The notes under the pieces are model-generated. The model was not told the DNA's origin. It was given only the letters and a program-made list of their open reading frames with translations, and did not search any database. This document shows, in pieces, positions 52,347-60,528 of a stretch of 64,000 nt of DNA (positions are counted from its first letter, which is position 1; each line of letters begins with the position of its first letter). This stretch comes from Spirosoma pollinicola. GTDB taxonomy: Bacteria > Bacteroidota > Bacteroidia > Cytophagales > Spirosomataceae. The stretch is from NCBI RefSeq assembly GCF_002831565.1, contig NZ_CP025096.1, positions 8,698,471-8,762,470 on the forward strand. Direction: 5' to 3'. Made by a program: the position numbers and the translations under genes.

Positions 52347-52775
52347 ATGGAGTACTGTATTGTTCACCTTAGTTCGTCTACAGGTATTTTATCCGATGAC
52401 GCCTTGAATCGTATCCTTTATCACAGTCAAAAAAATAATCGTGCACTAGGGATTACAGGTATTTTGCTTTATTTCGATGGCTGCATTATTCAGGTGCTAA
52501 AAGGGCCTGAAGAGCGGGTAAAAGCCTTGTATGAGGTGATTCGTCGGGATCCCCAGCATACGCAAGTTATTAAGTTGTACAGTGATCACATCCATCACCG
52601 ATCCTTCTCGGACTGGTCAATGGGCTACAAAACCATATCCGCTCGTGAGGTAGACCATCTAAAGTATGAACTTTCATTCATGGATGGCCCCTTCATTCCT
52701 GTATCAAAGGAGCAAGCGAGTAACCCGATTTTGTCATTGGTAGAGGTGTTTTACAAGAGCAACTACCGCAACTAA
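52347..52775 (+). CDS. BLUF-domain protein lacking the photoactive Tyr
   Basis: I start at ATG 52347 (MEYCIVHLSS), since the BLUF fold begins there; the frame is open upstream to 52293. Conserved residues are Asn31 (KNNRALGITG), Gln49 (CIIQVLKG), Trp90 and Met92 (FSDWSMGY). They match PixD Asn32, Gln50, Trp91 and Met93 with a constant offset of one. By the same offset PixD Tyr8 corresponds to His7 (codon CAC). BLUF proteins bind FAD and sense blue light through this Tyr, so this one may be light-insensitive or altered. Confidence 0.82.
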   Translation: MEYCIVHLSSSTGILSDDALNRILYHSQKNNRALGITGILLYFDGCIIQVLKGPEERVKALYEVIRRDPQHTQVIKLYSDHIHHRSFSDWSMGYKTISAREVDHLKYELSFMDGPFIPVSKEQASNPILSLVEVFYKSNYRN

Positions 52776-53060
52776 ATCAGATACGATTCATACTAGCAAA
52801 TTAATCAACATAGCGGTTCAAAAAGGGGAGGTACTGCGATGGCACCACCCCTTTTTGCTATGAAAAAAGGTGGATTTCGTTAAGGTCTGCTTATGGCATT
52901 TAAAGTTAGTCAATGGATGTGCTATAGCTTCTTTTGCTACTACTATTCTCTATGGTGGAAAAATAGTAACAAAATTTTAACGTAAATACTTACTTTATAT
53001 AAGTAATTTTATCATATTTGGTTTTGAGTAATATATACTAACTTATCTGCTGGAATTTTG

Positions 53061-53405
53061 ATGGATACACGCTCTACCTATCCCCTGCCTGGCTTTTACC
53101 AGTATACTTATCCAACCTTTGTTGCTACACCACAGTATATCTGCGTGCATTTTTTGACGCCGGATAGCCAACAAGCCTTTGTCAGCTATCCGCATAATCG
53201 AACTTGTAAAGCCGCTCAACTGATTGCTATAAGTTGGTTCGAGTCCGTGACTCTATGCCCATTGGAAGGTCAACCCCAACTCATGTCCTTCTTAGGTATG
53301 CTATTTACTGAGGAGGCCACTAAGAATTGTATCAAACTTGAATCAAATCAATGGCTGCCAAATGACTTGGCGGGCTATGAGTTCAGCCAACAACGTATGG
53401 CTTAA
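53061..53405 (+). CDS. Hypothetical protein, 114 aa
   Basis: Starts at ATG 53061 (MDTRSTYPLPG). Rich in aromatic residues at the N-terminus; one Cys-containing segment (SVTLCPLEG). No family recognised. A 35-bp perfect hairpin and pdif-like site S2 follow. Confidence 0.55.
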   Translation: MDTRSTYPLPGFYQYTYPTFVATPQYICVHFLTPDSQQAFVSYPHNRTCKAAQLIAISWFESVTLCPLEGQPQLMSFLGMLFTEEATKNCIKLESNQWLPNDLAGYEFSQQRMA

Positions 53406-53432
53406 TTGCGGACTGGGCAGGTCAAACAATGA

Positions 53433-53505
53433 GGGTGGAAAATAGGCAAAGAAGGGGGTGGTAACATTGTATGTTACCACCCCCTTCTTTGCCTATTTTC
53501 CACCC
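53433..53505. terminator. 35-bp perfect inverted repeat with 3-bp loop
   Basis: 53433-53467 (beginning GGGTGGAAAATAGGC) is the exact reverse complement of 53471-53505. Loop TGT. It has no T-run and ends 27 bp before pdif-like site S2. Could insulate modules as a bidirectional terminator. Confidence 0.6.
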
Positions 53506-53531
53506 CTTCGTAAATTGTACTATTCTGAGGG

Positions 53532-53559
53532 TTGTTGTATAAGGTATCTTATGTTAAGA
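53532..53559 (+). other. pdif-like XerC/XerD site S2
   Basis: Arm TTGTTGTATAA, spacer GGTATC, arm TTATGTTAAGA. The best match to the dif consensus; the right arm matches the XerD arm TTATGTTAAAT at 9 of 11 bases. Confidence 0.75.
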
Positions 53560-54126
53560 AACTATTCTAAGATCACATGCCCTATACAAGCCATCAAAAC
53601 AGGCCGGATTATCTTTTGAAAAGAGGATAAGGAAGTCACATATTATGTTAATATAATATCCCTAGATTGATCTGCTTTATCGTCAAAGTAAAGTCCAGTA
53701 ATAGCAATCCTAAAGCTGTCAACCAGCCAGCAACGACCTATCATCTGCACTTGTAGCAAAAGAAAAAACGGCTACATCGCTGAGCCGTTTTTTGAGTATC
53801 CCACCATTCTTTGCACTACTATATGCACGGGACATATAGGCTTAATAACAGATCGTGTGGTCTTTTGCTTTTCTAGGACTGGTAAGGGCGTCTTATATCT
53901 AAGAAAACTTAGGATTTGGATCGGACCCGCACTCGAGCAACGCCCCAATACGATAATCGCCGGTCCGGTTGTAGCTACGTCCCTTTAAGCTTAGTGTATT
54001 ACAATGTACATTCTATAATGGAAAATAACCTAATTGTAACCGTCTAATAGTTTTAAGGAAATCATGTGTAACTTATTTGGGTAGGTTGGGCGTTATACAA
54101 TATTCAGCCAACCTAACCCGACTAAA
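53560..54126. other. Intergenic region, 567 bp
   Basis: No gene supported. A terminator-like hairpin AACGGC/GCCGTT (AAAAAACGGCTACATCGCTG then AGCCGTTTTTT, about 53764-53794) is the only clear structure. Confidence 0.45.
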
Positions 54127-54381
54127 ATGTACATTTCTCGTGATATTTACGATCAAAAGCCCCTTTTTATTAGACAAGGCGCTTTACAGCTATGGGGGGT
54201 GCTGCTGGCCGAGCGAGTCGATCTGTGTCGGATACGAGAGCTCTATAGCTTCAGTGGCTTTTTTGCCGAGCTGTGCTACGACAAAACAACGGGGAAACCA
54301 ACCTGTATTTGTTCGTTTACTGGCATACGACGGCTCATACCTTATTTGGCAGATCTGAGTCTGGAAACCTTGTCTCAATAA
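54127..54381 (+). CDS. Hypothetical protein, 84 aa
   Basis: The frame MYISRDIYDQKPLFIRQGAL, FFAELCYDKTTGKPTCICSF is the most protein-like of three overlapping frames here. The short spacing of aromatic and Cys residues suggests a compact domain, but no family is recognised. Confidence 0.5.
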   Translation: MYISRDIYDQKPLFIRQGALQLWGVLLAERVDLCRIRELYSFSGFFAELCYDKTTGKPTCICSFTGIRRLIPYLADLSLETLSQ

Positions 54382-54568
54382 GGCAATAAGGATTTGAGCA
54401 ACTATGAAACGGTTGTACCTATACTCTAGCCGTCAAAGCAACTAAGTAAAGATTTAGACTATTATAACCACCAATTCAAGTGTCCTTCGTAATTTATCTT
54501 CTAAGTAGAACGGAACCCCTACTTTACTCAATCAATTATTCGCTTCACCTTCCCCAACTAAGCACCCT

Positions 54569-54910
54569 ATGAACTACTCCTCTGAACCAACCTATTCTGT
54601 GCTGGAAACTATTCACTTTTCAGCTTGGGTCATCAAAGAATGGAAAATCGCGTTCGTGTTCTCTGAACGCCAACTCGCTGAAATCAAAAAGCTATCTCGC
54701 CTTAGCAACTGGTATGAAGACCCAGTGGAGGCGGATACCTATATTGAACGGCTCTCGATCTGCTTTCATAGCGTTGAGGAAGTCTACTCTACGCTGGGTA
54801 TCTTACCGCAAGTCGGTGATCGACTTTTTAATGGCGAGACGGGTATGATCGTTCAAGATCGCTCGTTTGATGGCAACTTAAAAACAATCACCTTTACCCT
54901 AAGCGTGTAA
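54569..54910 (+). CDS. Protein with plasmid-shared domain, 113 aa
   Basis: It is almost entirely the domain shared with the C-terminal half of the protein at 21566-22132: FVFSERQLAEIK, NWYEDP, ILPQVGDRLFNGETG and QDRSFDGNLKTITFTL. The presence on two different circles suggests a domain that spreads with Cytophagales plasmids. Function unknown. Confidence 0.65.
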   Translation: MNYSSEPTYSVLETIHFSAWVIKEWKIAFVFSERQLAEIKKLSRLSNWYEDPVEADTYIERLSICFHSVEEVYSTLGILPQVGDRLFNGETGMIVQDRSFDGNLKTITFTLSV

Positions 54911-55011
54911 TTGCAAAGAGCTATTGTTACTTGGGGGCTGCTTGCAGAATCGTACCTAAGCCTCCTACCCATGTAAACCTTGATGGCCTATTGAATAGAC
55001 CCTAACATAAG

Positions 55012-55067
55012 CTAGGTGAAAAGTGAAACACACCTGAAACTATGTTTAGCTTTTCGCCTAGCTTAAC
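55012..55067. terminator. Inverted repeat before pdif-like site S3
   Basis: AAGCTAGGTGAAAAG and CTTTTCGCCTAGCTT pair with one mismatch around a 26-base loop. The right arm touches site S3. Confidence 0.5.
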
Positions 55068-55089
55068 GTAACGTTCACTTATACAACAA
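55062..55089 (-). other. pdif-like XerC/XerD site S3
   Basis: On the minus strand: arm TTGTTGTATAA, spacer GTGAAC, arm GTTACGTTAAG. Confidence 0.65.
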
Positions 55090-55121
55090 AAAAATAGTGT
55101 ACAACAAATAGCTTTAGCCAG

Positions 55122-55508
55122 ATGAATAAATGGCTTTCAACCTGCTTCCTACTTAGCCTCTTTAGCTGTCATCAGCCTACGCCCTTGCCTAATGATCCGA
55201 CCTATGCTTGTGATTACTCGATTACCTTTCATGGACAGGCCCTAAAGACAGCTATTTTCTATTCGACAACGATAGATAGTTATTATACTAAAAGCATTTA
55301 TGTAGACTCGCCCAAGGGAACGCTCGCAACCAATGAAGGAATTAATTTATTCTGCAATTTACCCGATGAGTATCAAAGAGCAGGAAAAGTGATCAGCTTT
55401 GATGGTGGTTTTGCTCCTATCAATGATTCCACTGGACGGGCTAGTGCACTACAAAAAATCTTTCCTGGCCGTCGTTTGACCTACGTAGTGGTTACCAAGA
55501 TTTATTAA
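55122..55508 (+). CDS. Lipoprotein, 128 aa
   Basis: Signal peptide with lipobox LFSC (Cys16), then a Pro-rich linker and a strand-rich domain (YSITFHGQALKTAIFYSTT). The gene is the sole content of a module bounded by direct repeats S3 and S4, which makes it the clearest example of an Xer-exchangeable cassette here. No family recognised. Confidence 0.65.
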   Translation: MNKWLSTCFLLSLFSCHQPTPLPNDPTYACDYSITFHGQALKTAIFYSTTIDSYYTKSIYVDSPKGTLATNEGINLFCNLPDEYQRAGKVISFDGGFAPINDSTGRASALQKIFPGRRLTYVVVTKIY

Positions 55509-55581
55509 CCGCTTAGCGTTCAATTTTAGACAATCCGAATAATGGATAATTCTATATTCGTAATAAAAACTTTGATTAGTT

Positions 55582-55609
55582 CCTTAACATAATCCTAGTT
55601 ATACAACAG
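55582..55609 (-). other. pdif-like XerC/XerD site S4
   Basis: On the minus strand: arm CTGTTGTATAA, spacer CTAGGA, arm TTATGTTAAGG. Confidence 0.72.
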
Positions 55610-55678
55610 CACTGGATAAAGTACAACAAACAAGTTGCCGGTGAATTAGTATTATTTTTAGCTAGGTAGTAACCGAGA

Positions 55679-56980
55679 CTAGTTTGGCCAGCCTTCTGGC
55701 TTGAAGGGCGTTCGTTGGTCGAGGGGTGCACATAAGGCCGTGGGCGGACGAGGCGTATTGTCGATAAAAAAGTTTACCACTAGAGGGGAGTTCGGAGGGG
55801 GATTGGGGTCGGGACTGGGTTCGGGATGGGGATCGCGTCTGTTCAAGGCATAGAAAAGCTCGCTTCCTTGCCCTTGGGGATACCCATTAATGGGATCGTA
55901 GCCTAAGGGTACACCCTGATAATCCTTGCGGTCAATATAAATGGGTTTACTGAACACCCCCGAGGCCGTAAAATAGCCCACTACTACTTCTTTGGGGTTG
56001 GCCACATTGTGCACATTACCGACGGGGGCCGTAGGGGGCGTGTCGGCCAGGCCGCCCGTGTTCTGGGTTTGGTCAGCAAACAGCTTGAAATACCGGTAAG
56101 CGTCGGGAGTCAGTGAGGATTGACGCACACTTGCCAAACAGGGGCCATGCTGATAGAAGGGGATGGCGGCTACTTTGAAATTGGGGATGAGGCCTCCGTT
56201 GGTATATTGATCGTCAAACAGCGCCACCGAGTAACTATGCAACATCTCCCAGCATTGGGTTCGGCAGACATAATCCCAAGTGACACCATAAACGCGAGCG
56301 CCAGGATCAATGTTAGTTGGGAAATAACACTCTTCGTACATCTCCGGGCCGGAGATGTACCGGTCAGAACTTACTTCGATAGGATTAAAGATCGAATAAA
56401 AGCCTTGATGGCAGGTGCGGCACCAGTACTGAGGTTCGTAGTCGACCCAATCCCAGCGGTAGTAGTTGCGCTGGTCGGCGGGGTCTTGCAACTCGATAAA
56501 CACATCATGGCCCGAAGTGTAATAGCCCAGTACCGGTGGGGACAGACTCTTAAGACTGAACTGAGCGTGGATCTTCTCAATACGGGCTGCTGGGGGCATC
56601 ACTTGCTGGGTCGATTCATAGTGCGTGCCGTCACTGAGAGTGAGTCGCAGCTGATAGGCATGTCCAATTTGGCCTTTGAAGTCAGCCGGTAACTGGTAGC
56701 GGCCGTCAGTGGTTTCATGGGCCGGAGTCACCACCAAGGAATCCATGACTACTTCAACCCGTGCTTTGGTGATGGGCAGGGTGCCAAATCGCCCCGTCAG
56801 CCGGTCGGCCCGGGAGTAATTGAGGAGGATAACTTGGGGTTCGGCCAGGTTGGTCACAGTACCATCCACCACGATGATATCCACTGTGCCCCGCAGGACT
56901 AAGTCTTCAGGGTCCACGCAGGCCAGCGGGAGCAGACTGAGTAGGCAGCCAAGAAGTGCCTGCAAGGTAGAGGAACGCAT
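55679..56980 (-). CDS. DUF4249-type outer-membrane lipoprotein
   Basis: A 433-residue protein with lipobox-like LLPLACVDP (Cys21) and the DUF4249 pattern: VDIIVVDGTVTN, QVILLNYSRADRL, ARVEVVMDSL, GRYQLPADFKGQIGHAYQLRL, then a domain with WDWVDYEPQYWCRTC and further Cys pairs. DUF4249 proteins are usually coded beside TonB-dependent receptors and have an unknown, probably nutrient-uptake role. Here it stands alone in a module bounded by S4 and S5. Confidence 0.75.
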   Translation of the reverse strand: MRSSTLQALLGCLLSLLPLACVDPEDLVLRGTVDIIVVDGTVTNLAEPQVILLNYSRADRLTGRFGTLPITKARVEVVMDSLVVTPAHETTDGRYQLPADFKGQIGHAYQLRLTLSDGTHYESTQQVMPPAARIEKIHAQFSLKSLSPPVLGYYTSGHDVFIELQDPADQRNYYRWDWVDYEPQYWCRTCHQGFYSIFNPIEVSSDRYISGPEMYEECYFPTNIDPGARVYGVTWDYVCRTQCWEMLHSYSVALFDDQYTNGGLIPNFKVAAIPFYQHGPCLASVRQSSLTPDAYRYFKLFADQTQNTGGLADTPPTAPVGNVHNVANPKEVVVGYFTASGVFSKPIYIDRKDYQGVPLGYDPINGYPQGQGSELFYALNRRDPHPEPSPDPNPPPNSPLVVNFFIDNTPRPPTALCAPLDQRTPFKPEGWPN

Positions 56981-57076
56981 GAGCTAAGGATCAACTAAGG
57001 GCTAGACAAAAGAAAGCAATGGTTAGGGATAGTTTACCATCCTTGGCTTTCCCAGGGCCACAGTAACCATTCAAGG

Positions 57077-57104
57077 CTGTTGTATAAGTGGCACTATGTT
57101 AAGT
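57077..57104 (+). other. pdif-like XerC/XerD site S5
   Basis: Arm CTGTTGTATAA, spacer GTGGCA, arm CTATGTTAAGT. The right arm overlaps the stop codon of the acetyltransferase gene. Confidence 0.7.
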
Positions 57105-57647
57105 AATAACTTGAACTTGGCTCTTATCGTACAGATTCAGCCAATCCCGATGTAAGATCGAATAAATATATTCGTCTTCAAATTCGCCCTGCTCATTGAT
57201 GCCCGACTCGCGAGAGATCCCTTCAAACTGAAAGCCAATTGTTTTCTCAATCGAGCGTTTAGAGGAATAATTGGAGATTAAACAGCCCGTAGCCACCCGA
57301 TTCAGGTTTAATAACTCAAAGGCCAAATAAAATAGATGAGGTTTACTACGTGGAGTCACGCCCCGCCCCCGCATGTGTTCAAAGACGTCGGCTCCCGTTG
57401 ATCCACTTCGCTCTGGCCAACTGTCGATACTCAACAGGCTCATACCCGCTAGTCGGTCTCCTAGTAGCGAATAAAACCCATAATTAACCTGGAGTCCCTT
57501 TTCATATTTAGGTAAGTAATTCTGAAACAGCTCCTGCTGCATTGGCTTAGAGTCGGAAAAACCTTGAAACAAGTCATATACTTGACTAAGGTTGTCCTCC
57601 GTAATCAGATGTAGGGTAATAGAATCAGAATATAACGTCTTAAACAT
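57099..57647 (-). CDS. GNAT N-acetyltransferase (RimJ/RimL-like)
   Basis: The 182-residue protein follows the GNAT plan: LHLITEDNLSQVYDLFQGF at the start, acceptor region YGFYSLLGDRLAGMSLLSID, the acetyl-CoA region with RGRGVTPRSKPHLFYLAFELL (an Arg-Gly loop in place of Q/RxxGxG/A), and NRVATGCLISNYSSKRSIEKTIGFQFEG. It fits RimJ/RimL-type protein or small-molecule acetyltransferases. The gene is tightly bounded by S5 and S6 in direct orientation. Confidence 0.8.
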   Translation of the reverse strand: MFKTLYSDSITLHLITEDNLSQVYDLFQGFSDSKPMQQELFQNYLPKYEKGLQVNYGFYSLLGDRLAGMSLLSIDSWPERSGSTGADVFEHMRGRGVTPRSKPHLFYLAFELLNLNRVATGCLISNYSSKRSIEKTIGFQFEGISRESGINEQGEFEDEYIYSILHRDWLNLYDKSQVQVIT

Positions 57648-57655
57648 GAATTCAC

Positions 57656-57683
57656 TTGTTGTATAATCTAACGTTATGATAAC
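57656..57683 (+). other. pdif-like XerC/XerD site S6
   Basis: Arm TTGTTGTATAA, spacer TCTAAC, arm GTTATGATAAC. L ar arm identical to S1, S2 and S7. Confidence 0.6.
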
Positions 57684-57710
57684 CTAGTGAGTTTGCAATG
57701 CAATTCATAA

Positions 57711-58244
57711 TGACTAGTCATTATGAAATTTTTGATTATTGAATACTTTAAGTAATCAGCCTGACATTGGTAAAATTTGTAATAGTACTATATAGATGAT
57801 ATTCAGGATGACTAATCACAGGAATGGCCCAGAAAAGTTATAAAGTCATATATTTGGTCCAGTGACTAATCATGATAACGCAATGACTAATCAGGAATTC
57901 TTGACGATTAAAGAAGCTGCTCAGCAGTACAGCCGTTCTGAACAGACTATTCGCCGACTAGTCAAACAGCATATCTTGACTAGTCATGTACGATCTGAAG
58001 ATACACCCAAAGGAAAAGCGTATCAAATTAGCCAGGTATTATTACGGCAAGAGTATGAAGCTCCATCTATAACCACACTGCCTGCTTTAGTTGTGAGTGA
58101 TTCACTGCAACTGGAAAACCAACAACTTCGGGAAGCAGTGACCGAGCGTGACCGGACGATTCAGCAACTACAAAATCGTCTGTTTGAGCAAGGGGATGTT
58201 ATGAATGCGATGGCTAATCAGCTGACTAGTCAAATGACTAATCA
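57711..58244. repeat. Cluster of TGACTAGTCA/TGACTAATCA sites
   Basis: Ten-base sites at 57711, 57809, 57863, 57884, 57977, 58223 and 58235, plus CGACTAGTCA at 57955. They occur both before and inside the HTH/coiled-coil gene. TGACTAGTCA is a perfect palindrome. Confidence 0.7.
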
Positions 58245-58292
58245 GAAAATGAGTCATATTGAAGAGTTACTAATTCAGCAAAATGCTCAATT
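57862..58292 (+). CDS. HTH/coiled-coil protein, possible segregation protein (N-terminal part)
   Basis: Together with 43672-43762 across the circle join this gives one protein of about 225 residues. A GTG start at 57862 or ATG 57883 (MTNQEFLTIKEAAQQYSR) is followed by a helix-turn-helix (TIKEAAQQYSRSEQTIRRLV), then a coiled coil (about 80-130) and a basic C-terminus. HTH plus coiled coil, with repeated sites before the gene, is the layout of the single-protein Par system of staphylococcal plasmid pSK1. The TGACTARTCA cluster would be its binding site. This is inference. Confidence 0.65.
57995..58292. repeat. Terminal overlap of 14.6-kb circle (right copy)
   Basis: Identical to 43374-43671. 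Confidence 0.88.
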
Positions 58293-58304
58293 CTAGCTAG
58301 CTAG
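58293..58304. other. Artificial contig linker 13
   Basis: CTAGCTAGCTAG. The 2.36-kb circular contig follows. Confidence 0.9.
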
Positions 58305-58365
58305 GCAAGAAATAGGATTTTTTAGTATACTCACTTATATACTGTCTTACTGAGTAGCCAGCCAT

Positions 58366-58414
58366 GTTTCTCACCTTAAAAACCTCCCGTTGGTCGTCTT
58401 TTAAGGTGAGAAAC
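58366..58414. other. Covarying hairpin (with 40712-40760)
   Basis: GTTTCTCACCTTAAAA pairs with TTTTAAGGTGAGAAAC around a 17-base loop ACCTCCCGTTGGTCGTC. The 2.2-kb plasmid has a different stem at four positions, all compensated, and a loop differing at one base. Confidence 0.7.
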
Positions 58415-58506
58415 GGCTTCTTTCTCTCCGACTGTCGAGAAAGCCCTTCAAAGTAGGGTATAATAATAGCTTAAGAAGCGACTGCCTGTAACTATCTGAT
58501 TATCAA

Positions 58507-58597
58507 TAGGGTTCAGTTTACACTTTGGAAACCGAAAGTTTACACTCTGGAAACTTTCGGTTTACGTTTTTTGCCATATTTATAAACTATAAGTTTG
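58507..58597 (+). promoter_or_regulatory. rep promoter and operator repeats
   Basis: GTTTACACTTTGGAAACCGA and GTTTACACTCTGGAAAC are direct repeats; AAACCGAAAGTTTAC and a matching CTTTCGGTTTAC make an inverted pair. A TAAGTTTG box at 58590-58597 follows, with TTTG upstream. Likely autoregulation by Rep. Confidence 0.55.
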
Positions 58598-58651
58598 GAA
58601 AAAACATTTCTTTAGTTTACAATTGCACACAGTTTTATAAACCATTGTTTT

Positions 58652-59263
58652 ATGAATAGTGGCAATAGTTATAAGAAGATAACCGATTACACGTCATTTG
58701 ATGAGAATCCATTTATGGATAATGCTGTCAATGACATTAGAGTAGTTAAGAAGACACAGATAATTCGTCCCAAGGACAGCTCAGAGATTCAACAGATTGT
58801 AGCACAGGGAGGTGAAGTAACTGGTTATTCTGCATTTATGCGCTTCATAGAGGTAGATGAAGAACGTTTTGCAAAAGTGTATCTAAATCAATTTGCTTCT
58901 TTTTGGGATCTTCCGAATACGGCTATAAGAGTATTTGGATATGTAATAAATACCATAAAACCGAAGCAGGATATATTCACGTTTGACTTAGAAGATTGCC
59001 TGGCTTATACTAAGTACAAAACTAAGAAAAGCGTATTTGAAGGGTTATCAGCTTTAATTGAATGTGGAATCATTGCAAGGGGAAATAGACATTACAAATA
59101 TTTTATTAATCCACTGGTAGTGTTTAACGGTGATCGAGTAGCTTTCACTAAAATGTATGTGAAGAAAAAGAAAGACAAGGAAAGTGCAGGCGTTAGTCAA
59201 CTAGATCTTTTTAAAGAAGATGCTCTAAAATTCGATAGACAAGACTATAAGGATATTGGCTAA
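58652..59263 (+). CDS. rep: Plasmid replication protein, RepL-like
   Basis: The 203-residue protein resembles the Rep at 41177: shared ENPFMDNAV near the start, FAKVYLNQFASFWDLPNTAIRVFGYV, TFDLEDCLAYTKYKTKKSVFEGL and the end motif KYFINPLVVFNGDRVAF. The winged-helix region matches RepL-type initiators. The C-terminus (KFDRQDYKDIG) recurs at the very start of the last contig (QADYKNIS at 60979), which shows a third related Rep. Confidence 0.78.
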   Translation: MNSGNSYKKITDYTSFDENPFMDNAVNDIRVVKKTQIIRPKDSSEIQQIVAQGGEVTGYSAFMRFIEVDEERFAKVYLNQFASFWDLPNTAIRVFGYVINTIKPKQDIFTFDLEDCLAYTKYKTKKSVFEGLSALIECGIIARGNRHYKYFINPLVVFNGDRVAFTKMYVKKKKDKESAGVSQLDLFKEDALKFDRQDYKDIG

Positions 59264-59367
59264 AAGCGGGTATAAGTTCTCTAGAAGAAGAGATCTTATC
59301 AAAGTAAGCCTAGAGATCGTGCTGAACGTGAGTGGCTCTGTGGGGACACAACCATGAGGATAGGCCG

Positions 59368-59425
59368 ACCAAACGACGAGAGTCGTCCAGCCCCCGGATT
59401 GTTAGCTTGAAGCCTCCGGGGGCTT
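59368..59425 (+). ncRNA. Conserved 3' element after rep
   Basis: ACGAC-GAGA-GTCGT (about 59374-59387) and CCCCCGGA/TCCGGGGG (about 59391-59422), equivalent to 39594-39643, with different stem bases and conserved GGATTG.TAGCTTGAAGCC loop. Confidence 0.5.
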
Positions 59426-59445
59426 CTTCGTGCCCTACGGCCACG

Positions 59446-59549
59446 GGATTTTGTATCATGACCCCAAACTCGAAGAGTCGGTAGGGCTCGAGTGATTAGC
59501 TTTTGCTGTTTTCCTGACTCTTCGAGTTTGGGGTCATGATACAAAATCC
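59446..59549. repeat. 34-bp perfect inverted repeats, 36-bp spacer
   Basis: 59446-59479 (starting GGATTTTGTATCATGACC) is the exact reverse complement of 59516-59549. Same place and same GGATTTT outer end as the 35-bp pair of the 2.2-kb plasmid, but a different inner sequence. Confidence 0.7.
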
Positions 59550-59601
59550 GTGACGGGTACCGTCACAACGGGGAAAGGCTGACGCTAGATTGTGACAAAG
59601 G

Positions 59602-59640
59602 GGAAAAAAAGTACTTAATAAAAGTAACTTACTTTTATTA
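59602..59640. terminator. Hairpin conserved with 39727-39761
   Basis: GTACTTAATAAAA/TTTTATTAAGTAC; the counterpart has GC-to-GT change compensated in the other arm (GCAC ... GTGC). Confidence 0.6.
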
Positions 59641-59780
59641 AGTACTTTTTAAGAAACGGTCTTCAGAGGCTGGAATGCATAAAAAAAGGCTACTGCTTTA
59701 AAAAGCGTAGCCTAGAAAAGTCTTTTATCAAGTTGAGTAAATCACTGTACTCAACTCCTGTTCCCTTATAATGTTTTTTT

Positions 59781-59880
59781 GTACAGTTGGTGTGGCGTTA
59801 TGCCTCAGAAAATCCTGGGGGTTTGGGGGCTAGCCCCCAATTACTTAAACCGCGTCGCAGACTCCGCTTCTGGTTTCAGT
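59781..59880. repeat. Block shared by three small plasmids
   Basis: GTACAGTTGGTGTGGCGTTA and the following GGGGGTTTGGGGGCTAGCCC hairpin and CGCGTCGCAGACTC are also at 39879-39961 and, diverged, at 61818-61902. Function unknown; always directly before the cargo gene. Confidence 0.6.
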
Positions 59881-59932
59881 AAAGTTGAAAAGGTCATAAC
59901 TTTGGTGCTTTATACACGCAAATAACAAACAC

Positions 59933-60391
59933 ATGATAAAATCTATCATCGCCTTCATCCTTATAGGTTTAGTGATGGCCTGTGCACCTTCTGATCGCAA
60001 TGATGCCGTTACCCCAGCCAAGCCAATTGATTACACGGTTGGTCTTACCGGTAAATTTCCTGTAACCTTTTACCTAGACGCTGGCAATGCAATGAACCTG
60101 CCCCAAGGGGAAACAACCGGGGAATTTGAGATTAGTAAGGTTGACTCCGTCACCATCTTCATTAGAACTACCGTATACTTTAAGGAGACTAACTGGAGTG
60201 TACAATATTCGGGTAACTACGTATTAAAGCCGAGTGCTACTGATCCTAAGCAGTTTACCCTTATTGCTGACACCCCTACCTTATCTACCTACAGCCAATC
60301 AATAACTGGCACCATCAGCCTTACAGGATTAGAGCAGCAATTCATCAATCCCTACGGAATCATTATTCAGTTTAAGGGGAAACGCAATTAA
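59933..60391 (+). CDS. Lipoprotein, 152 aa
   Basis: Lipobox LVMAC (Cys17) after a short hydrophobic signal; the mature protein is strand-rich (YTVGLTGKFPVTFYLDAG, GEFEISKVDSVTIFI, WSVQYSGNYVL). The only cargo gene of this 2.36-kb plasmid. Unrelated in sequence to the lipoprotein of the 2.2-kb plasmid, although both are small, lipid-anchored and beta-rich. Confidence 0.6.
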   Translation: MIKSIIAFILIGLVMACAPSDRNDAVTPAKPIDYTVGLTGKFPVTFYLDAGNAMNLPQGETTGEFEISKVDSVTIFIRTTVYFKETNWSVQYSGNYVLKPSATDPKQFTLIADTPTLSTYSQSITGTISLTGLEQQFINPYGIIIQFKGKRN

Positions 60392-60528
60392 AGTAAGGTT
60401 GGTCTGCTGTTTTACGAACTTACAAATTAGTTATTGGACTATTATTTATCGAGCTAAGCTACTTGCAGACAGGACAAAAATTACTTACATAGCCATCCGG
60501 TGTGAGAAGCGCAGGGCGGTCTTTTTAA

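Larger units (their letters stand above)
58305..58602. repeat. Terminal overlap of 2.36-kb circle (left copy)
   Basis: Identical to 60668-60965 (298 bases); the unit circle is 2,363 bp. Confidence 0.88.

Noticed and set aside
54070..54100. Additional pdif-like site around GCGTTATACAATA
   Set aside because: No right arm at the correct distance.
54077..54358. 93-residue frame overlapping 54127-54381
   Set aside because: Less protein-like than the chosen frame, and no better start signal.
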